Below the pieces are notes generated by a model. That model was not told where the DNA came from, ran no database searches, and worked only from the letters and a program-made list of their open reading frames with translations. Of a stretch of DNA of 36,095 nucleotides, positions 8,868-18,675 are shown one piece after another. A program made the translations under genes and the position numbers. Each line of letters starts with the position of its first letter. Position 1 is the stretch's first letter. The DNA lies in assembly GCF_018372875.1 (NCBI RefSeq), contig NZ_JAHAIF010000028.1, positions 1 to 36,095 of the forward strand. The letters are read 5' to 3'. The stretch is from Clostridium sp. (GTDB lineage: Bacteria; Bacillota; Clostridia; Clostridiales; Clostridiaceae).

Positions 8868-10070
8868 TTAAGAATTTACTTTTTCAAAAAAAGTATCTGG
8901 ATGCTTTGGATCAAAAGCTTCATTTGCCCACATCACAGTTACAAGATTTTCTGTTTCAGAAAGATTTATAATGTTATGAGTATATCCTGGTAACATATGT
9001 ACAGCTTCTATTTTATCACCACTCACTTCAAACTCAATCACTTCATCAGTTCCAATCTTTCTTTCTTGAATAAGTCCATGTCCTGAAACAACTATAAAGA
9101 ATTCCCATTTACTATTATGCCAGTGTTCTCCCTTTGTAATTCCCGGTTTACTAATATTAACAGAAACTTGCCCACATTTATCTGATTTCAATAGTTCTGT
9201 AAAGCTTCCTCTATCATCTACATTCATTTTTAAAGGAAAACTAACCTTTTCCTTTGGTAAATATGAAAGATATGTAGAGTACAACTTCTTTGCAAATGAA
9301 TCATTCGGAATCTCTGGAACAACAAGAGTTGTTGGCTGATTCTTAAAAGAATCTAGCAAATCAACAATTTCTCCTAAAGTTGCATGATGTGTAGTAGGAA
9401 CATAACAGTATCGTCCCTCTTCATTTCGTATTGCTTTTACTCCATCAAACTCACAATGATGTTCTTTTTCTTCTAATGCATCTAACATTTCTTCTATTAA
9501 ATCATCAATGTAAAGAAGTTCTAGTTCTATACTTCTATCATTTACTTGAATAGGAAGATCATTAGCAATATTGTTACAAAAAGTAGCTACTGCACTATTA
9601 TAATTTGGTCTACACCATTTTCCAAAAAGATTTGGGAAACGATAAATAAGAACTTTTGCCCCTGTTTCTTTACTATAATCAAAGAATAACTCTTCTCCAG
9701 CCAGCTTGCTCTTCCCATAATCAGAAGTACCATAACGTCCAATTAAAGTTGCTTGTATAGAAGAAGAAAGCATGACTGTACAATTATTTTTATATTTTTT
9801 CAATGTATCTAATAAAGTAGATGCAAATCCAAAGTTCCCTGTCATAAACTCTGACTGATCTTTAGGGCGATTTACCCCTGCAAGATTAAATACAAAATCA
9901 CATTCTTTGCAATATGTATCTAATAAACTAAGTTCTGTATCAATATCATATTCAAAAATTTCATCTATTTTTAAATCTCTGGTACGATTCTTTCCATCTT
10001 TGATATTATAAAGATTAGATACCAGATTCTTTCCTACGAAGCCTTTAGCTCCTGTTACTAATATCTTCAT
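8868..10070 (-). CDS. capF: Bifunctional UDP-sugar reductase/C3-epimerase with C-terminal cupin (CapF/FnlB)
   Basis: 400 residues in two domains. The N-terminal SDR domain (about 1-280) has GAKGFVG, SSSIQATL and a YGKSK Tyr/Lys pair. The C-terminal cupin (about 285-400) has GEHWHNSKWEFF and LPGYTHNI with metal-binding His residues. This architecture is specific to CapF/FnlB/WbjC, where the cupin epimerises C3 of the CapE product and the SDR domain reduces C4 with NADPH to give a UDP-6-deoxy-talose-type HexNAc. GGAG lies before the ATG. It sits between CapE and CapG homologues with short gaps (41 and 25 bp). Confidence 0.9.
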   Translation of the reverse strand: MKILVTGAKGFVGKNLVSNLYNIKDGKNRTRDLKIDEIFEYDIDTELSLLDTYCKECDFVFNLAGVNRPKDQSEFMTGNFGFASTLLDTLKKYKNNCTVMLSSSIQATLIGRYGTSDYGKSKLAGEELFFDYSKETGAKVLIYRFPNLFGKWCRPNYNSAVATFCNNIANDLPIQVNDRSIELELLYIDDLIEEMLDALEEKEHHCEFDGVKAIRNEEGRYCYVPTTHHATLGEIVDLLDSFKNQPTTLVVPEIPNDSFAKKLYSTYLSYLPKEKVSFPLKMNVDDRGSFTELLKSDKCGQVSVNISKPGITKGEHWHNSKWEFFIVVSGHGLIQERKIGTDEVIEFEVSGDKIEAVHMLPGYTHNIINLSETENLVTVMWANEAFDPKHPDTFFEKVNS

Positions 10071-10111
10071 AATTTCTCCAATCTATAATAAAAATTTTAT
10101 CTTACTATAAA

Positions 10112-11167
10112 TTATTTATTTTTTTCTTGTTCCCACTTAGCAAGCTCTTCTCTGATATAAGAAAGAGATAATAATTTTTCTTTTACCTGTTCTATATTTA
10201 AAAGCTCTGTATTACTTGAATTAAATTCTGTAAGAGTATTACGCTCTATATCCCCTTCTTTAAAGTATTTATCATAATTTAGGTCACGCTTATCACATGG
10301 TACACGATAAAAATCACCCATATCTATAGCGTTTGCACACTCTTCATTAGTAAGAAGTGTTTCATACATCTTTTCACCATGACGAATACCAATAACTTTG
10401 ATTTCACTTTCAGGTGCAAATAGTTCTGTAACTGCTTTAGCAAGAACCTCTATAGTACATGCAGGAGCTTTTTGTACTAGTATGTCACCGCTTGTACTAT
10501 TTTCAAAAGCAAATAATACGAGATCAACAGCTTCATCAAGAGTCATAATAAATCTTGTCATCGATGGTTCTGTAATAGTAATTGGATTACCAGCTTTAAT
10601 TTGCTCAATCCATAAAGGTACAACAGATCCTCTAGAACATAAAACATTTCCATAACGTGTACAACTTATTTTTGTTTTTTCTGATTTTACAGTTCTTGAT
10701 TTCGCAACAATAACTTTTTCCATCATTGCCTTACTTGTTCCCATAGCATTGACTGGATATGCTGCTTTATCCGTTGAAAGACATACAACATCTTTAACAC
10801 CTGCTTCAATTGCAGCTGTAAGAACATTTTCTGTTCCTATAACATTTGTCTTTACTGATTCTATAGGAAAGAATTCACATGACGGAACTTGCTTTAAAGC
10901 AGCTGCATGGAATATGTAATCTACATCATGCATTGCATTTTTAACAGATGCAAGATCACGAACATCTCCAATAAAGAACTTAATTTTATTTGCTACTTCC
11001 GGCATTTTTGCTTGAAACTCATGACGCATATCATCTTGCTTCTTTTCATCACGTGAAATAATACGAATTTCTCCAATATCTGTTTTAAGAAAACGGTTTA
11101 ACACCGCATTACCAAAAGATCCTGTTCCTCCTGTTATTAATAAAGTCTTATTCTTAAATAAACTCAT
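10112..11167 (-). CDS. capE: UDP-GlcNAc 4,6-dehydratase/5-epimerase (CapE/FnlA)
   Basis: About 351 residues, a soluble short-form 4,6-dehydratase: GGTGSFGNAV, SRDEKKQDDMR, HAAALKQVPSCE, LSTDKAAYPVNAMGTSK (the catalytic Met-x-x-x-Lys arrangement of this group) and RYGNVLCSRGSVVPLW. CapE/FnlA converts UDP-GlcNAc to the 4-keto-6-deoxy L-arabino intermediate, the first step to UDP-L-FucNAc. The start at 11167 has GGAGGG about 7 nt upstream; the ATG at 11182 is part of the ribosome site. The CapE-CapF-CapG order downstream makes the pathway call firm. An 89-bp gap without a clear promoter separates it from the flippase gene. Confidence 0.9.
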   Translation of the reverse strand: MSLFKNKTLLITGGTGSFGNAVLNRFLKTDIGEIRIISRDEKKQDDMRHEFQAKMPEVANKIKFFIGDVRDLASVKNAMHDVDYIFHAAALKQVPSCEFFPIESVKTNVIGTENVLTAAIEAGVKDVVCLSTDKAAYPVNAMGTSKAMMEKVIVAKSRTVKSEKTKISCTRYGNVLCSRGSVVPLWIEQIKAGNPITITEPSMTRFIMTLDEAVDLVLFAFENSTSGDILVQKAPACTIEVLAKAVTELFAPESEIKVIGIRHGEKMYETLLTNEECANAIDMGDFYRVPCDKRDLNYDKYFKEGDIERNTLTEFNSSNTELLNIEQVKEKLLSLSYIREELAKWEQEKNK

Positions 11168-11271
11168 TATTAAACCCTCCATAAATTTTTTTAATGCATC
11201 AAATTATAGTGTTTAGTAATATTTGATATGTAAACAAAATTATATACACTAAAATAACTACAATTAAATAA

Positions 11272-12666
11272 TTATTTTTTATAAGTATTTAATTTTTTCA
11301 AAATACCTATTAGAGTATTTTTATTGACATACAAAAATATTATTGATGCAACTAGTAGATTGATTAATTCTAATATTGTATTTGGAAAGTACTGTATAAT
11401 ACAATAGTATATCAAAATTAAGATCACACATTTTGTTTCATTATCTATTTTCAATTTTATTGTTCTATTTATAATTTTAACTCTAATAATAACTAATGCT
11501 AAGTATGATACAAAAGTTGAAACTGATGCCGCATATATTCCTATAAACTTTACTAACGATAAATGTACAACAACATTTATTAATGCTGTAATTACCGTAG
11601 TAGCTCCATTATGTTTTGTGTTTTTTTGACCAACAAATATTCCTCCAAAATATGCAGCAATCGATGATAATACAGTAGCCGCCATTAGTATACCTACGCT
11701 CCAATAACCATCGATATATTTTGGATCAAATATAAATTTAAAAAAGATAAAATTAACACTCAGAACAGCAATAGCAATAGATGATACTACCATAATTAAT
11801 TTATTTAATACTTTACTATAAAAAACTTCTTTGTCTTTATCTTCAATTGTTTCCGATACACTCTGTTGCCACGAGAATTGAAAAACACCAAATAAAGTTG
11901 TACATACAGATGGTAGCGTACATGCAATAGAGTATATACCTAATACATTACTACCTAACCATAGCTTTATAATTGATCTATCTGATACATTCATAATCCA
12001 CCAGGAAATTGTATTAGGTATTAAAGGCATGGAATAGTATAATATATTTTGTATTTCTGTTTTTGAAATTGATTTTAATGATATGTATTTAAAAAACTTT
12101 CCTGATACTATCAGATATATACAACTAATTAAATATGCTAACGCATATCCTAGTAATATTCCTTGTAATTCCATATTTAAGAAAAATACAAAAATAGTAA
12201 CAAATACCGTTGCAAAAATCATAACTATAATACTAGATATTGCATAATATTTTAACTTTTTCAATCCTCTAATATACGCTTGCAGAAAATTATTTAATAT
12301 CTCAAATACCATTAATAATAAAAAGGCAATTTTTATAGGCGTATTTTCAATCATTAATGAAGCGACTATGAAAGCTCCTATAAAAATTCCTAATAACGCA
12401 ACAAAGAATGCAGATGAAACTATAGATTTTCTTTTTAAATTCTCATTTGTATCTAATAAGAATCTGAATACTGCTTCTCCGCATGATAATGTTAAAATAG
12501 GAATCAGTAAAGTAATATATGTATTATATAAATCATATTTCCCATAATCTGAAACGCTTAGCCAACTACTAAATAACGGTATTACAATAAATGCTAATAT
12601 TTTTGTACATAGTGTTCCTACAGTCAGTATCGCTGTATTTTTTGCTAATTGTTCTTCTTTTTTCAT
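11272..12666 (-). CDS. wzx: Wzx-type lipid-linked oligosaccharide flippase
   Basis: About 464 residues and almost wholly hydrophobic, with about 12-14 predicted membrane helices, as in the polysaccharide transporter branch of the MOP superfamily. The N-terminus (AKNTAILTVGTLCTKILAF) and the GKYDLYNTY segment are typical of that branch. It exports undecaprenyl-diphosphate-linked repeat units. The start at 12666 is preferred: AGGAG stands 8 nt upstream and it begins 1 nt after the previous stop. The longer frame (12696) would overlap that gene. Very AT-rich, like the central genes and unlike capE next to it. Confidence 0.85.
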   Translation of the reverse strand: MKKEEQLAKNTAILTVGTLCTKILAFIVIPLFSSWLSVSDYGKYDLYNTYITLLIPILTLSCGEAVFRFLLDTNENLKRKSIVSSAFFVALLGIFIGAFIVASLMIENTPIKIAFLLLMVFEILNNFLQAYIRGLKKLKYYAISSIIVMIFATVFVTIFVFFLNMELQGILLGYALAYLISCIYLIVSGKFFKYISLKSISKTEIQNILYYSMPLIPNTISWWIMNVSDRSIIKLWLGSNVLGIYSIACTLPSVCTTLFGVFQFSWQQSVSETIEDKDKEVFYSKVLNKLIMVVSSIAIAVLSVNFIFFKFIFDPKYIDGYWSVGILMAATVLSSIAAYFGGIFVGQKNTKHNGATTVITALINVVVHLSLVKFIGIYAASVSTFVSYLALVIIRVKIINRTIKLKIDNETKCVILILIYYCIIQYFPNTILELINLLVASIIFLYVNKNTLIGILKKLNTYKK

Positions 12667-12667
12667 A

Positions 12668-13834
12668 TTATTTTCTCCTCTTTTTGAAGCTTGCATATCT
12701 GCGATTTATATATTTAACAAATCCCATTTTCATCAAATATAAAATCGTCTTTGGTTCCAGTGGATAATTAGCTCTAATATCTTTAGCCGCAATCAAATCC
12801 CTCTCATCCCTTATAATGACATCTTCTGTTCTCGCTAAACTAATTCCTTCGCCTTTCATATTAAAAAATATTGCACTTTCAAAAGGTTTCATACGTCCGC
12901 TAAATGTAATAATTGCTTTTTTTACAGGTCTAGTAGTTAAAATATATGGTGTTGAAAAAAATGTTCTTGTTTGTTTTAAGTCAACAGAAAAGTCATAACT
13001 TTCTAGTTCACTGCATTTTTTCTTTAAGATTTTTGGAAGAATTTCCATAAAAACATCATAGCTACTTTCAGAAAGAGCGTATTCTGGCATTCTTAAGTTT
13101 GGCTTATATGAAGACAATACCGTTTGATAACAGTTTGTCGACATGGGAGCATTCTCCCCTGCTACACCTAAATTGGTTACATACGATACTCTTGGGAATA
13201 CACATGTACGTTGAGTTTCTGCTAAATATTGAATAAATATTTTTTTAAAAGAAGAATTATTTTTCCACTGTGATACCGCTGTAGGTAATAAATTCTCATT
13301 ATATTCATAGGTTTCATACCATTTCTTAAATAACTTCCAACCATTTTTCATCCAGATTGTGCCCCAATATGGGTGTGCTAGAAAAAAGACATCTTGTCCA
13401 TCATGTATTTTGTAAAATTTAGATCCAACAAATTCGCACAAAAGTGGTGAATATAAGGATCCTGCAGCGATACAATCATCTGAAGAATATTTTGATACCA
13501 TTTGTTTAACAACATCAAGAGCATAAGGTGCTGGCATAATATCATCTTCCAAAAAAAGAATACTATCATAAAACTCCGTTTGATCTCCTGCCCAAATAAA
13601 ATGGTTTTTAAGCCCCAGACGTGTTGAATGAATAATAACTTTTTTTTGACCATAACTCCAATTATATTCATTTACCAATTTGTTTACACTTGTTGTACCT
13701 CCTCCATCAATACTAATAATCAAATCTACATTACTATCAATTTTCATTTTATTTAATGCCTCTAAAACTTTTCTTAATGGCTCATGTCGATTATACCCCA
13801 TTACTAATATTGCTGTTGAAAAAAACTGATTCAT
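12668..13834 (-). CDS. Glycosyltransferase, GT-A fold
   Basis: About 388 residues. The N-terminus (STAILVMGYNRHEPLRKVLEAL) and SIDGGG are of GT2/GT13 type, and FLEDDIMPAP supplies the acidic metal/nucleotide-binding motif. HPYWGTIWMK and the SQWKN region resemble GT13-like (GnT-I-like) bacterial enzymes. No membrane helix is seen, so it should act on the cytoplasmic face on lipid-linked sugar. The ATG at 13834 overlaps the preceding stop (TAATG), and GAGAGGTG sits upstream. Donor and acceptor cannot be told. Confidence 0.75.
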   Translation of the reverse strand: MNQFFSTAILVMGYNRHEPLRKVLEALNKMKIDSNVDLIISIDGGGTTSVNKLVNEYNWSYGQKKVIIHSTRLGLKNHFIWAGDQTEFYDSILFLEDDIMPAPYALDVVKQMVSKYSSDDCIAAGSLYSPLLCEFVGSKFYKIHDGQDVFFLAHPYWGTIWMKNGWKLFKKWYETYEYNENLLPTAVSQWKNNSSFKKIFIQYLAETQRTCVFPRVSYVTNLGVAGENAPMSTNCYQTVLSSYKPNLRMPEYALSESSYDVFMEILPKILKKKCSELESYDFSVDLKQTRTFFSTPYILTTRPVKKAIITFSGRMKPFESAIFFNMKGEGISLARTEDVIIRDERDLIAAKDIRANYPLEPKTILYLMKMGFVKYINRRYASFKKRRK

Positions 13835-15006
13835 TAAAAACACCTCTCTAAAATGCAAACTTTTCTTCTACCATTTACATTTGAATCTATTGCAACTCTT
13901 TTATTCTCTAAATCTACCCTTGGGTGTAAATCTGTACGACGTTCACCTAAATATTTTACAGTACTATATAAGTCTGCAATTACATCTATATTATTTTCGT
14001 TAAAATCCACCTTTAAAACTTTTTGAAAGCCTTCATTATTAGGATAAGTATCCGTAATCATAATGTCTTTGCTAATTATTGTTGGATGTCCATCTACGGT
14101 TAATTTATCCGGCATTAATATTTTTCTGCAAGCATCTTTCTTATATAAATAATATTTGCAATCTCTATTTTCATCATATGCAGTTGCTATTATTTCATCA
14201 TCATTTATCCAGCAATAATGTGATACAGAGTATTCATTTTCTAAAAGTTTCAATTCAGATTTATCAATATCATATACAAATAATCTAGCTTTATGAAGTC
14301 TCTCTTTTGTTAAAAAGAAAAATAAAAATTTATTTCCTGATGGGTTAAATGACAAATGATTTAAATAGCAAATTTTAGGATCCAATTTTTGTGGGATTAA
14401 ACTCAGAATATCGTTATATGAAACAAATGACTCTACAATAAATGTATTCATATTAACTAACACAATACCTCCATATGCATCTTCATCTCTATTGGGTAGA
14501 TTGGTATATCCATACCCTGGTCTCATATATCCTAATCGTCCAAAATCTATTGCTAATCCGTAATATCCATTTTTTGATACATCATAAAATGGATATTCTA
14601 TAATTTCTTCATTTCCTGTATAAATATTTTTTGTCCTAGTATGATATTTATATCCATCGAAATCGTTCCACATCAATGTATTTTCTTTAGAAGGATGCCA
14701 TCTAAGTCTACACCCTTGCTGCCAGCACCATGCATTTGTACTATCTATATAAAGTTCACCTCCATCGTTTTTGCGAACAAAAATTTTACATTTATCGTTT
14801 TTTACTTTCAAAAATGCTATGTTATTACCACTAAATTGATTTATATCATAATATCCAAAAAATACATCTGAATCTTTATCTACTATCTCTTTATACGGTC
14901 TATAATAATTTTCTTTATGCTTAAAAGACATCATCTTTCCTAAAACACGATTTATTTTTACACGTTGCTCTGGAGTTGTCATTTTTTTAATTATTTTTTT
15001 TAGCAC
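13834..15006 (-). CDS. Beta-propeller-like capsule-locus protein of unknown function
   Basis: 390 residues, GTG start at 15006 with AAAGGAGG 7 nt upstream. I see no signal peptide or membrane helix. The sequence has repeated beta-rich blades with aromatic turns (KEIVDKDSDVFFGYYDINQF, WCWQQGCRLRWHP, LAIDFGRLGYMRPGYGY, HLSFNPSGNKFLFF, CWINDDEIIATAYDE), as in TolB/six-bladed propellers. Similar proteins occur in polysaccharide clusters, but I know of no established reaction. TolB-like folds also include oligogalacturonate lyases; given the uronic acid genes here, a lyase or a binding/editing role is possible but unproven. It is translationally coupled to the following glycosyltransferase. Confidence 0.6.
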   Translation of the reverse strand: MLKKIIKKMTTPEQRVKINRVLGKMMSFKHKENYYRPYKEIVDKDSDVFFGYYDINQFSGNNIAFLKVKNDKCKIFVRKNDGGELYIDSTNAWCWQQGCRLRWHPSKENTLMWNDFDGYKYHTRTKNIYTGNEEIIEYPFYDVSKNGYYGLAIDFGRLGYMRPGYGYTNLPNRDEDAYGGIVLVNMNTFIVESFVSYNDILSLIPQKLDPKICYLNHLSFNPSGNKFLFFFLTKERLHKARLFVYDIDKSELKLLENEYSVSHYCWINDDEIIATAYDENRDCKYYLYKKDACRKILMPDKLTVDGHPTIISKDIMITDTYPNNEGFQKVLKVDFNENNIDVIADLYSTVKYLGERRTDLHPRVDLENKRVAIDSNVNGRRKVCILERCF

Positions 15007-15020
15007 TAAAAAACCTCCTT

Positions 15021-16145
15021 TTAAATACTCTTTATGGCATAGATATACGGAACATACGGGGAATCGGATAAGCTAATCAGCAACCACATTATTAAGAATA
15101 TAAGTGATATTATAGCCATTAAATTTCTCGTTTTATTTTTCCCATTAAAAGTTATTTTTATTGGGATTACTGAAAATAAAATTGGATAACATAATGCAAT
15201 AAATATATTAAGCATTGAGCTATATCTACTAAATATTCCTATTTTCAATGAAAGTAACGATAAAATACAACAAATGTAAGCTCCATTAACAATTACTTTT
15301 TTTTTCATATCAGACATATCTATATGTTTCTTTAACATTATAATTATAATAATAGTTATAATCTCAGGCAATGCACTTACAATATTTCTACCATCTAATG
15401 ACATGCCATTATAAATAGTGCCATAAAATGAATCGAACAATAACTTATCCGCAACTAAGAATATCGGTTCTGCAAAAATAACTATGCATATAGTCAAAAT
15501 AAAACTAATAATTATCTTTCTTTTATCTAAAAAATTACTTCTAACTAAGAAGTATAAAGGTATCATAATAACTGAACTTATATGTATCAGTATAATAGGA
15601 ATTAATTTAAAGTAGAACTTTTTGATTTTTCCATCTATAATATCTTGAATTAATAATGCCATTAAACCATAAGCTAAACAAGAGCGAATTATATTAAAAG
15701 CCGGGAAAAAAATTCCAATAACATATACCACTAATAAGCTAAGGAATGGCATTCCTGACAAACGTTTAATAATAATAAAAATAGGCACTAACGTCATAAA
15801 CGCCATAGCTGCAAAGAAAAATATTTCACTATCCGAGATAATGTATAACAATTTAACTATAATTGCAAATCCTATTTCAGTTCCATTATACTCTCCTAGT
15901 CTTAAACCACTGCTTTTTAATGTTTTCCAATCCATTTTACCTATAGTATAAAAATCACTACTATATGACTTCATATCTACTGCAATATCTCCTCGGAAAG
16001 CTAAAACAAACCATAATAAGAAACAGCAAATCAGAAAATAAAAGTAAATAAAATACCTAGTAGAACCATTTTTCTTAAAATCATTGCAGTCAAATATTAC
16101 CATTCCTATAGCTATAAATATAGCTATAAATATATATATTAACAT
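15021..16145 (-). CDS. wzy: Wzy-type polysaccharide polymerase, EpsG family
   Basis: 374 residues with about 10 membrane helices. The early loop motif FRGDIAVDMKSYSSDFY is the EpsG-family signature. It is expected to join flipped repeat units on the outer face of the membrane. TGGAGAA precedes the ATG. It lies 17 bp after the upstream GT4 and 14 bp before the propeller gene. It is the only plausible polymerase in the locus. Confidence 0.85.
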   Translation of the reverse strand: MLIYIFIAIFIAIGMVIFDCNDFKKNGSTRYFIYFYFLICCFLLWFVLAFRGDIAVDMKSYSSDFYTIGKMDWKTLKSSGLRLGEYNGTEIGFAIIVKLLYIISDSEIFFFAAMAFMTLVPIFIIIKRLSGMPFLSLLVVYVIGIFFPAFNIIRSCLAYGLMALLIQDIIDGKIKKFYFKLIPIILIHISSVIMIPLYFLVRSNFLDKRKIIISFILTICIVIFAEPIFLVADKLLFDSFYGTIYNGMSLDGRNIVSALPEIITIIIIIMLKKHIDMSDMKKKVIVNGAYICCILSLLSLKIGIFSRYSSMLNIFIALCYPILFSVIPIKITFNGKNKTRNLMAIISLIFLIMWLLISLSDSPYVPYIYAIKSI

Positions 16146-16162
16146 TGAAACTATTCTCCATT

Positions 16163-17407
16163 CTATTTTTTATTAATTGTATTTTTACAAATACAATTAA
16201 CTATTTTTTCAACTTGTTTTTCTGGTGTTTTGTTTTCCAAAACAAACTTCTTTCCATTTTCGCCTATTTTATTCAATTTATCAGGATCCAAATTACAAAT
16301 ACAAACCATTTTTTTCATAAAGGAAGTTAAATTATCGTTCGGAATATAATTTAGATAATCATCATATTCTTTAGGAATTCCATCTAATTTATAACATAAT
16401 ACCGGAACACCTGATCCTAAGTATTCCATAAGTTTAGAAGGGAATGAATATTTCGTGAAAATATCATTTTTTCTAGGGTTTACTAACAATGTCGCATTTC
16501 TTTGTATTTTTAGTATTTCTCCATTCGACAATTGACCTTTATATAAAATTCGACTATCATCTTCTGCAGCCTTTTCTATATCTAGCTTTGCTTCTCCCTC
16601 GCCACAAATTAACAATTCATAGTTTTCATCATCTATAAGTTCAAAAGCTTTAACTAAATCCATAACTCCATATTTTTTGGTCAAAGTACCTGTATATACA
16701 ATTGTTTTATTTTTATTATTAGATTTGTTACTATTAATACTATCACAAGTTGATTCTCTAAAAACACCTTCTACTACCACACATCTTTCTGACGGGAGGT
16801 TTAATGAGTTTATCATTTCTTTTGTTAACAACGTATATGAGTCATAGAATAAAATATTTTTATTGCAACAATAGTTATGGTACTTTTTTATTAACATATG
16901 AATAGATATATTTGAATATTGCATATTCATAAATATAGGCAAATCCGGTATAATTACATGTAGGTGAACATTTTTATAATTTTCTTTTATCCACTTAGCA
17001 AGTTTTAAATAGTATATTTGTAACGAATAAAATACAATAGTTAAATTATAATCATAATTTTTTTCAATCCATTTTTTTATAGCTTTCTTATTTGCATAAT
17101 ATAATGAGATATCCTTAAATCCCCTTAGATTAAAGAAACCTGCCTGATAATCCTTACTAGTTGAATTATGAGAAAAATATTCCGACTGTATAAATAATTT
17201 TTTGTAATTAGAAGGATATCCTCCGATAAACGGCGTAGATAACAATTCTATTTCACCATCAAAAACGCTGTCAAATCCATTAATTAGGTTCCATTGTAAT
17301 TTATTTGCAGCATATTGAATATGTCCTTTAGATTCATCTATAATTTTTTGCATTTGATGTTCTGGAAACATTCCACCTACAAATAAAAGTTTATTTTTAT
17401 ATTTCAT
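16163..17407 (-). CDS. Glycosyltransferase family 4 (GT-B)
   Basis: 414 residues. The C-terminal half is a typical GT4 donor domain: IVYTGTLTKKYGVMDLVKAF, ELLICGEGEAK, ILYKGQL, then NPRKNDIFTKYSFPSKLMEYLGSG with the conserved Glu. The N-terminal acceptor domain (FVGGMFPEHQ...) is variable, as usual. It adds one sugar to the lipid-linked repeat unit. The ribosome site is weak (GGTGAT). Donor not assignable. Confidence 0.85.
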   Translation of the reverse strand: MKYKNKLLFVGGMFPEHQMQKIIDESKGHIQYAANKLQWNLINGFDSVFDGEIELLSTPFIGGYPSNYKKLFIQSEYFSHNSTSKDYQAGFFNLRGFKDISLYYANKKAIKKWIEKNYDYNLTIVFYSLQIYYLKLAKWIKENYKNVHLHVIIPDLPIFMNMQYSNISIHMLIKKYHNYCCNKNILFYDSYTLLTKEMINSLNLPSERCVVVEGVFRESTCDSINSNKSNNKNKTIVYTGTLTKKYGVMDLVKAFELIDDENYELLICGEGEAKLDIEKAAEDDSRILYKGQLSNGEILKIQRNATLLVNPRKNDIFTKYSFPSKLMEYLGSGVPVLCYKLDGIPKEYDDYLNYIPNDNLTSFMKKMVCICNLDPDKLNKIGENGKKFVLENKTPEKQVEKIVNCICKNTINKK

Positions 17408-17417
17408 ATTATCACCA

Positions 17418-18623
17418 TTATATTTTATTGTAAATTTCTTCTAAAAATTTTTGCATATTTAATACATACTTCTTATAGTCAAACAATTTCGAGTCATAGC
17501 ATTGTTTTTTCATTATGTTTATCTTTTCTAGTGGCAATTCTATAGCTTTACTCATTTGTTCAATACCTTTAGCCTCATCTTCTATATCGACGAAAAATCC
17601 GTTTATATTCTCTTTTAAATAACAATGGATGTCACCTACATCTGTAATTAATACTGGTGTGCCTACCGAAATAGACTCTACAAACTTAGTTGGAAATCCT
17701 GCATCAGTCATCAAGTTCTTTTTACGCAGTAGTATCATATAATCTGCATCAGAAAAAGCTTGTTCACAAATGTTTTTCGCTACTCTTCCATGAAATTTAA
17801 TATGTTCAATATTTTTCTGTAATAATGCGTACTGTTCTGGAACAACATTAATATACTGTTCTAAAGTAAGTCCATAAATATCAAAGCAAATTTTATATCC
17901 TGAATCAATAAGTTTATCTACATAATATATTGCAATATCCAATCTATCTTTATATCCATCAACGGATACTTTCCTACCATCAGAAGGGAATGGATTCCCT
18001 CCATAAACTAATTTAATAAAATTTCTTTCTTCTAAAATAGGTTTTCTATATGCCTCCAAGTTTTTAACAGGTGGAACAATTATACTAGGTTTATATTTAT
18101 TATCTAACAGATATTCTGCTATCTTTGAACTTACAGCTATTACTCCATCCGAATTTTTATAAATCCAATGCCTTAATATACGATCAACTCGTTTAATTTT
18201 TCTTTGTAGAAATGATCCATGTGACACATTTGGCAAATCTACACAATTAATAATAAAAGGTATTTTTGATTTCCTACACCATCTTTTTAGCGTAAATAAT
18301 AACCCAGAAAAGGTTGGAGTACCATAACAAATCACAAATCTACAATTATATTTTTTTAGTATAAACTCTATTTCTTTTTCAATAAAATTCAATTTTTTTA
18401 TATCTTTACTTCCCCTGTAGAAAGGAACATTAAATAAATCATATCCCAAAAAAGTTTTATGTGTGTCCATTATGGAGTTAAATTTTTCATCCTCAAATTC
18501 ATTGCCTATAAAAACTACTTTATATCCTAACTCTTTAAATATAGCAGCATTTCCCAAAACCAACTGAACTTCTGCACTCATTGTGCTACACTGAAAATCT
18601 CCAATATATGCAATTGTTTTCAT
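17418..18623 (-). CDS. Glycosyltransferase family 4 (GT-B)
   Basis: 401 residues, GT-B fold. N-terminal IAYIGDFQCSTMSAE and FIGNEFED; C-terminal IKFHGRVAKN and ADYMILLRKKNLMTDAGFPTKFVESISVGTPVLIT, the last including the conserved Glu and donor loop. Probably a retaining transferase in repeat-unit assembly. AGGAGA precedes the ATG. It stands 10 bp before the next GT4. Confidence 0.85.
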   Translation of the reverse strand: MKTIAYIGDFQCSTMSAEVQLVLGNAAIFKELGYKVVFIGNEFEDEKFNSIMDTHKTFLGYDLFNVPFYRGSKDIKKLNFIEKEIEFILKKYNCRFVICYGTPTFSGLLFTLKRWCRKSKIPFIINCVDLPNVSHGSFLQRKIKRVDRILRHWIYKNSDGVIAVSSKIAEYLLDNKYKPSIIVPPVKNLEAYRKPILEERNFIKLVYGGNPFPSDGRKVSVDGYKDRLDIAIYYVDKLIDSGYKICFDIYGLTLEQYINVVPEQYALLQKNIEHIKFHGRVAKNICEQAFSDADYMILLRKKNLMTDAGFPTKFVESISVGTPVLITDVGDIHCYLKENINGFFVDIEDEAKGIEQMSKAIELPLEKINIMKKQCYDSKLFDYKKYVLNMQKFLEEIYNKI

Positions 18624-18675
18624 TTTTTCTCCTCTTATATATTACCATAATTATCTTTTACTGTTTGATTTCTCT

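Noticed and set aside
10398..10655. Plus-strand open frame of 85 codons
   Set aside because: Lies wholly opposite capE, whose protein is clearly recognisable; the translation is low-complexity and has no ribosome site.
13378..13671. Minus-strand open frame of 97 codons overlapping the glycosyltransferase
   Set aside because: Same strand, different frame of a well-supported glycosyltransferase; no independent start signal.
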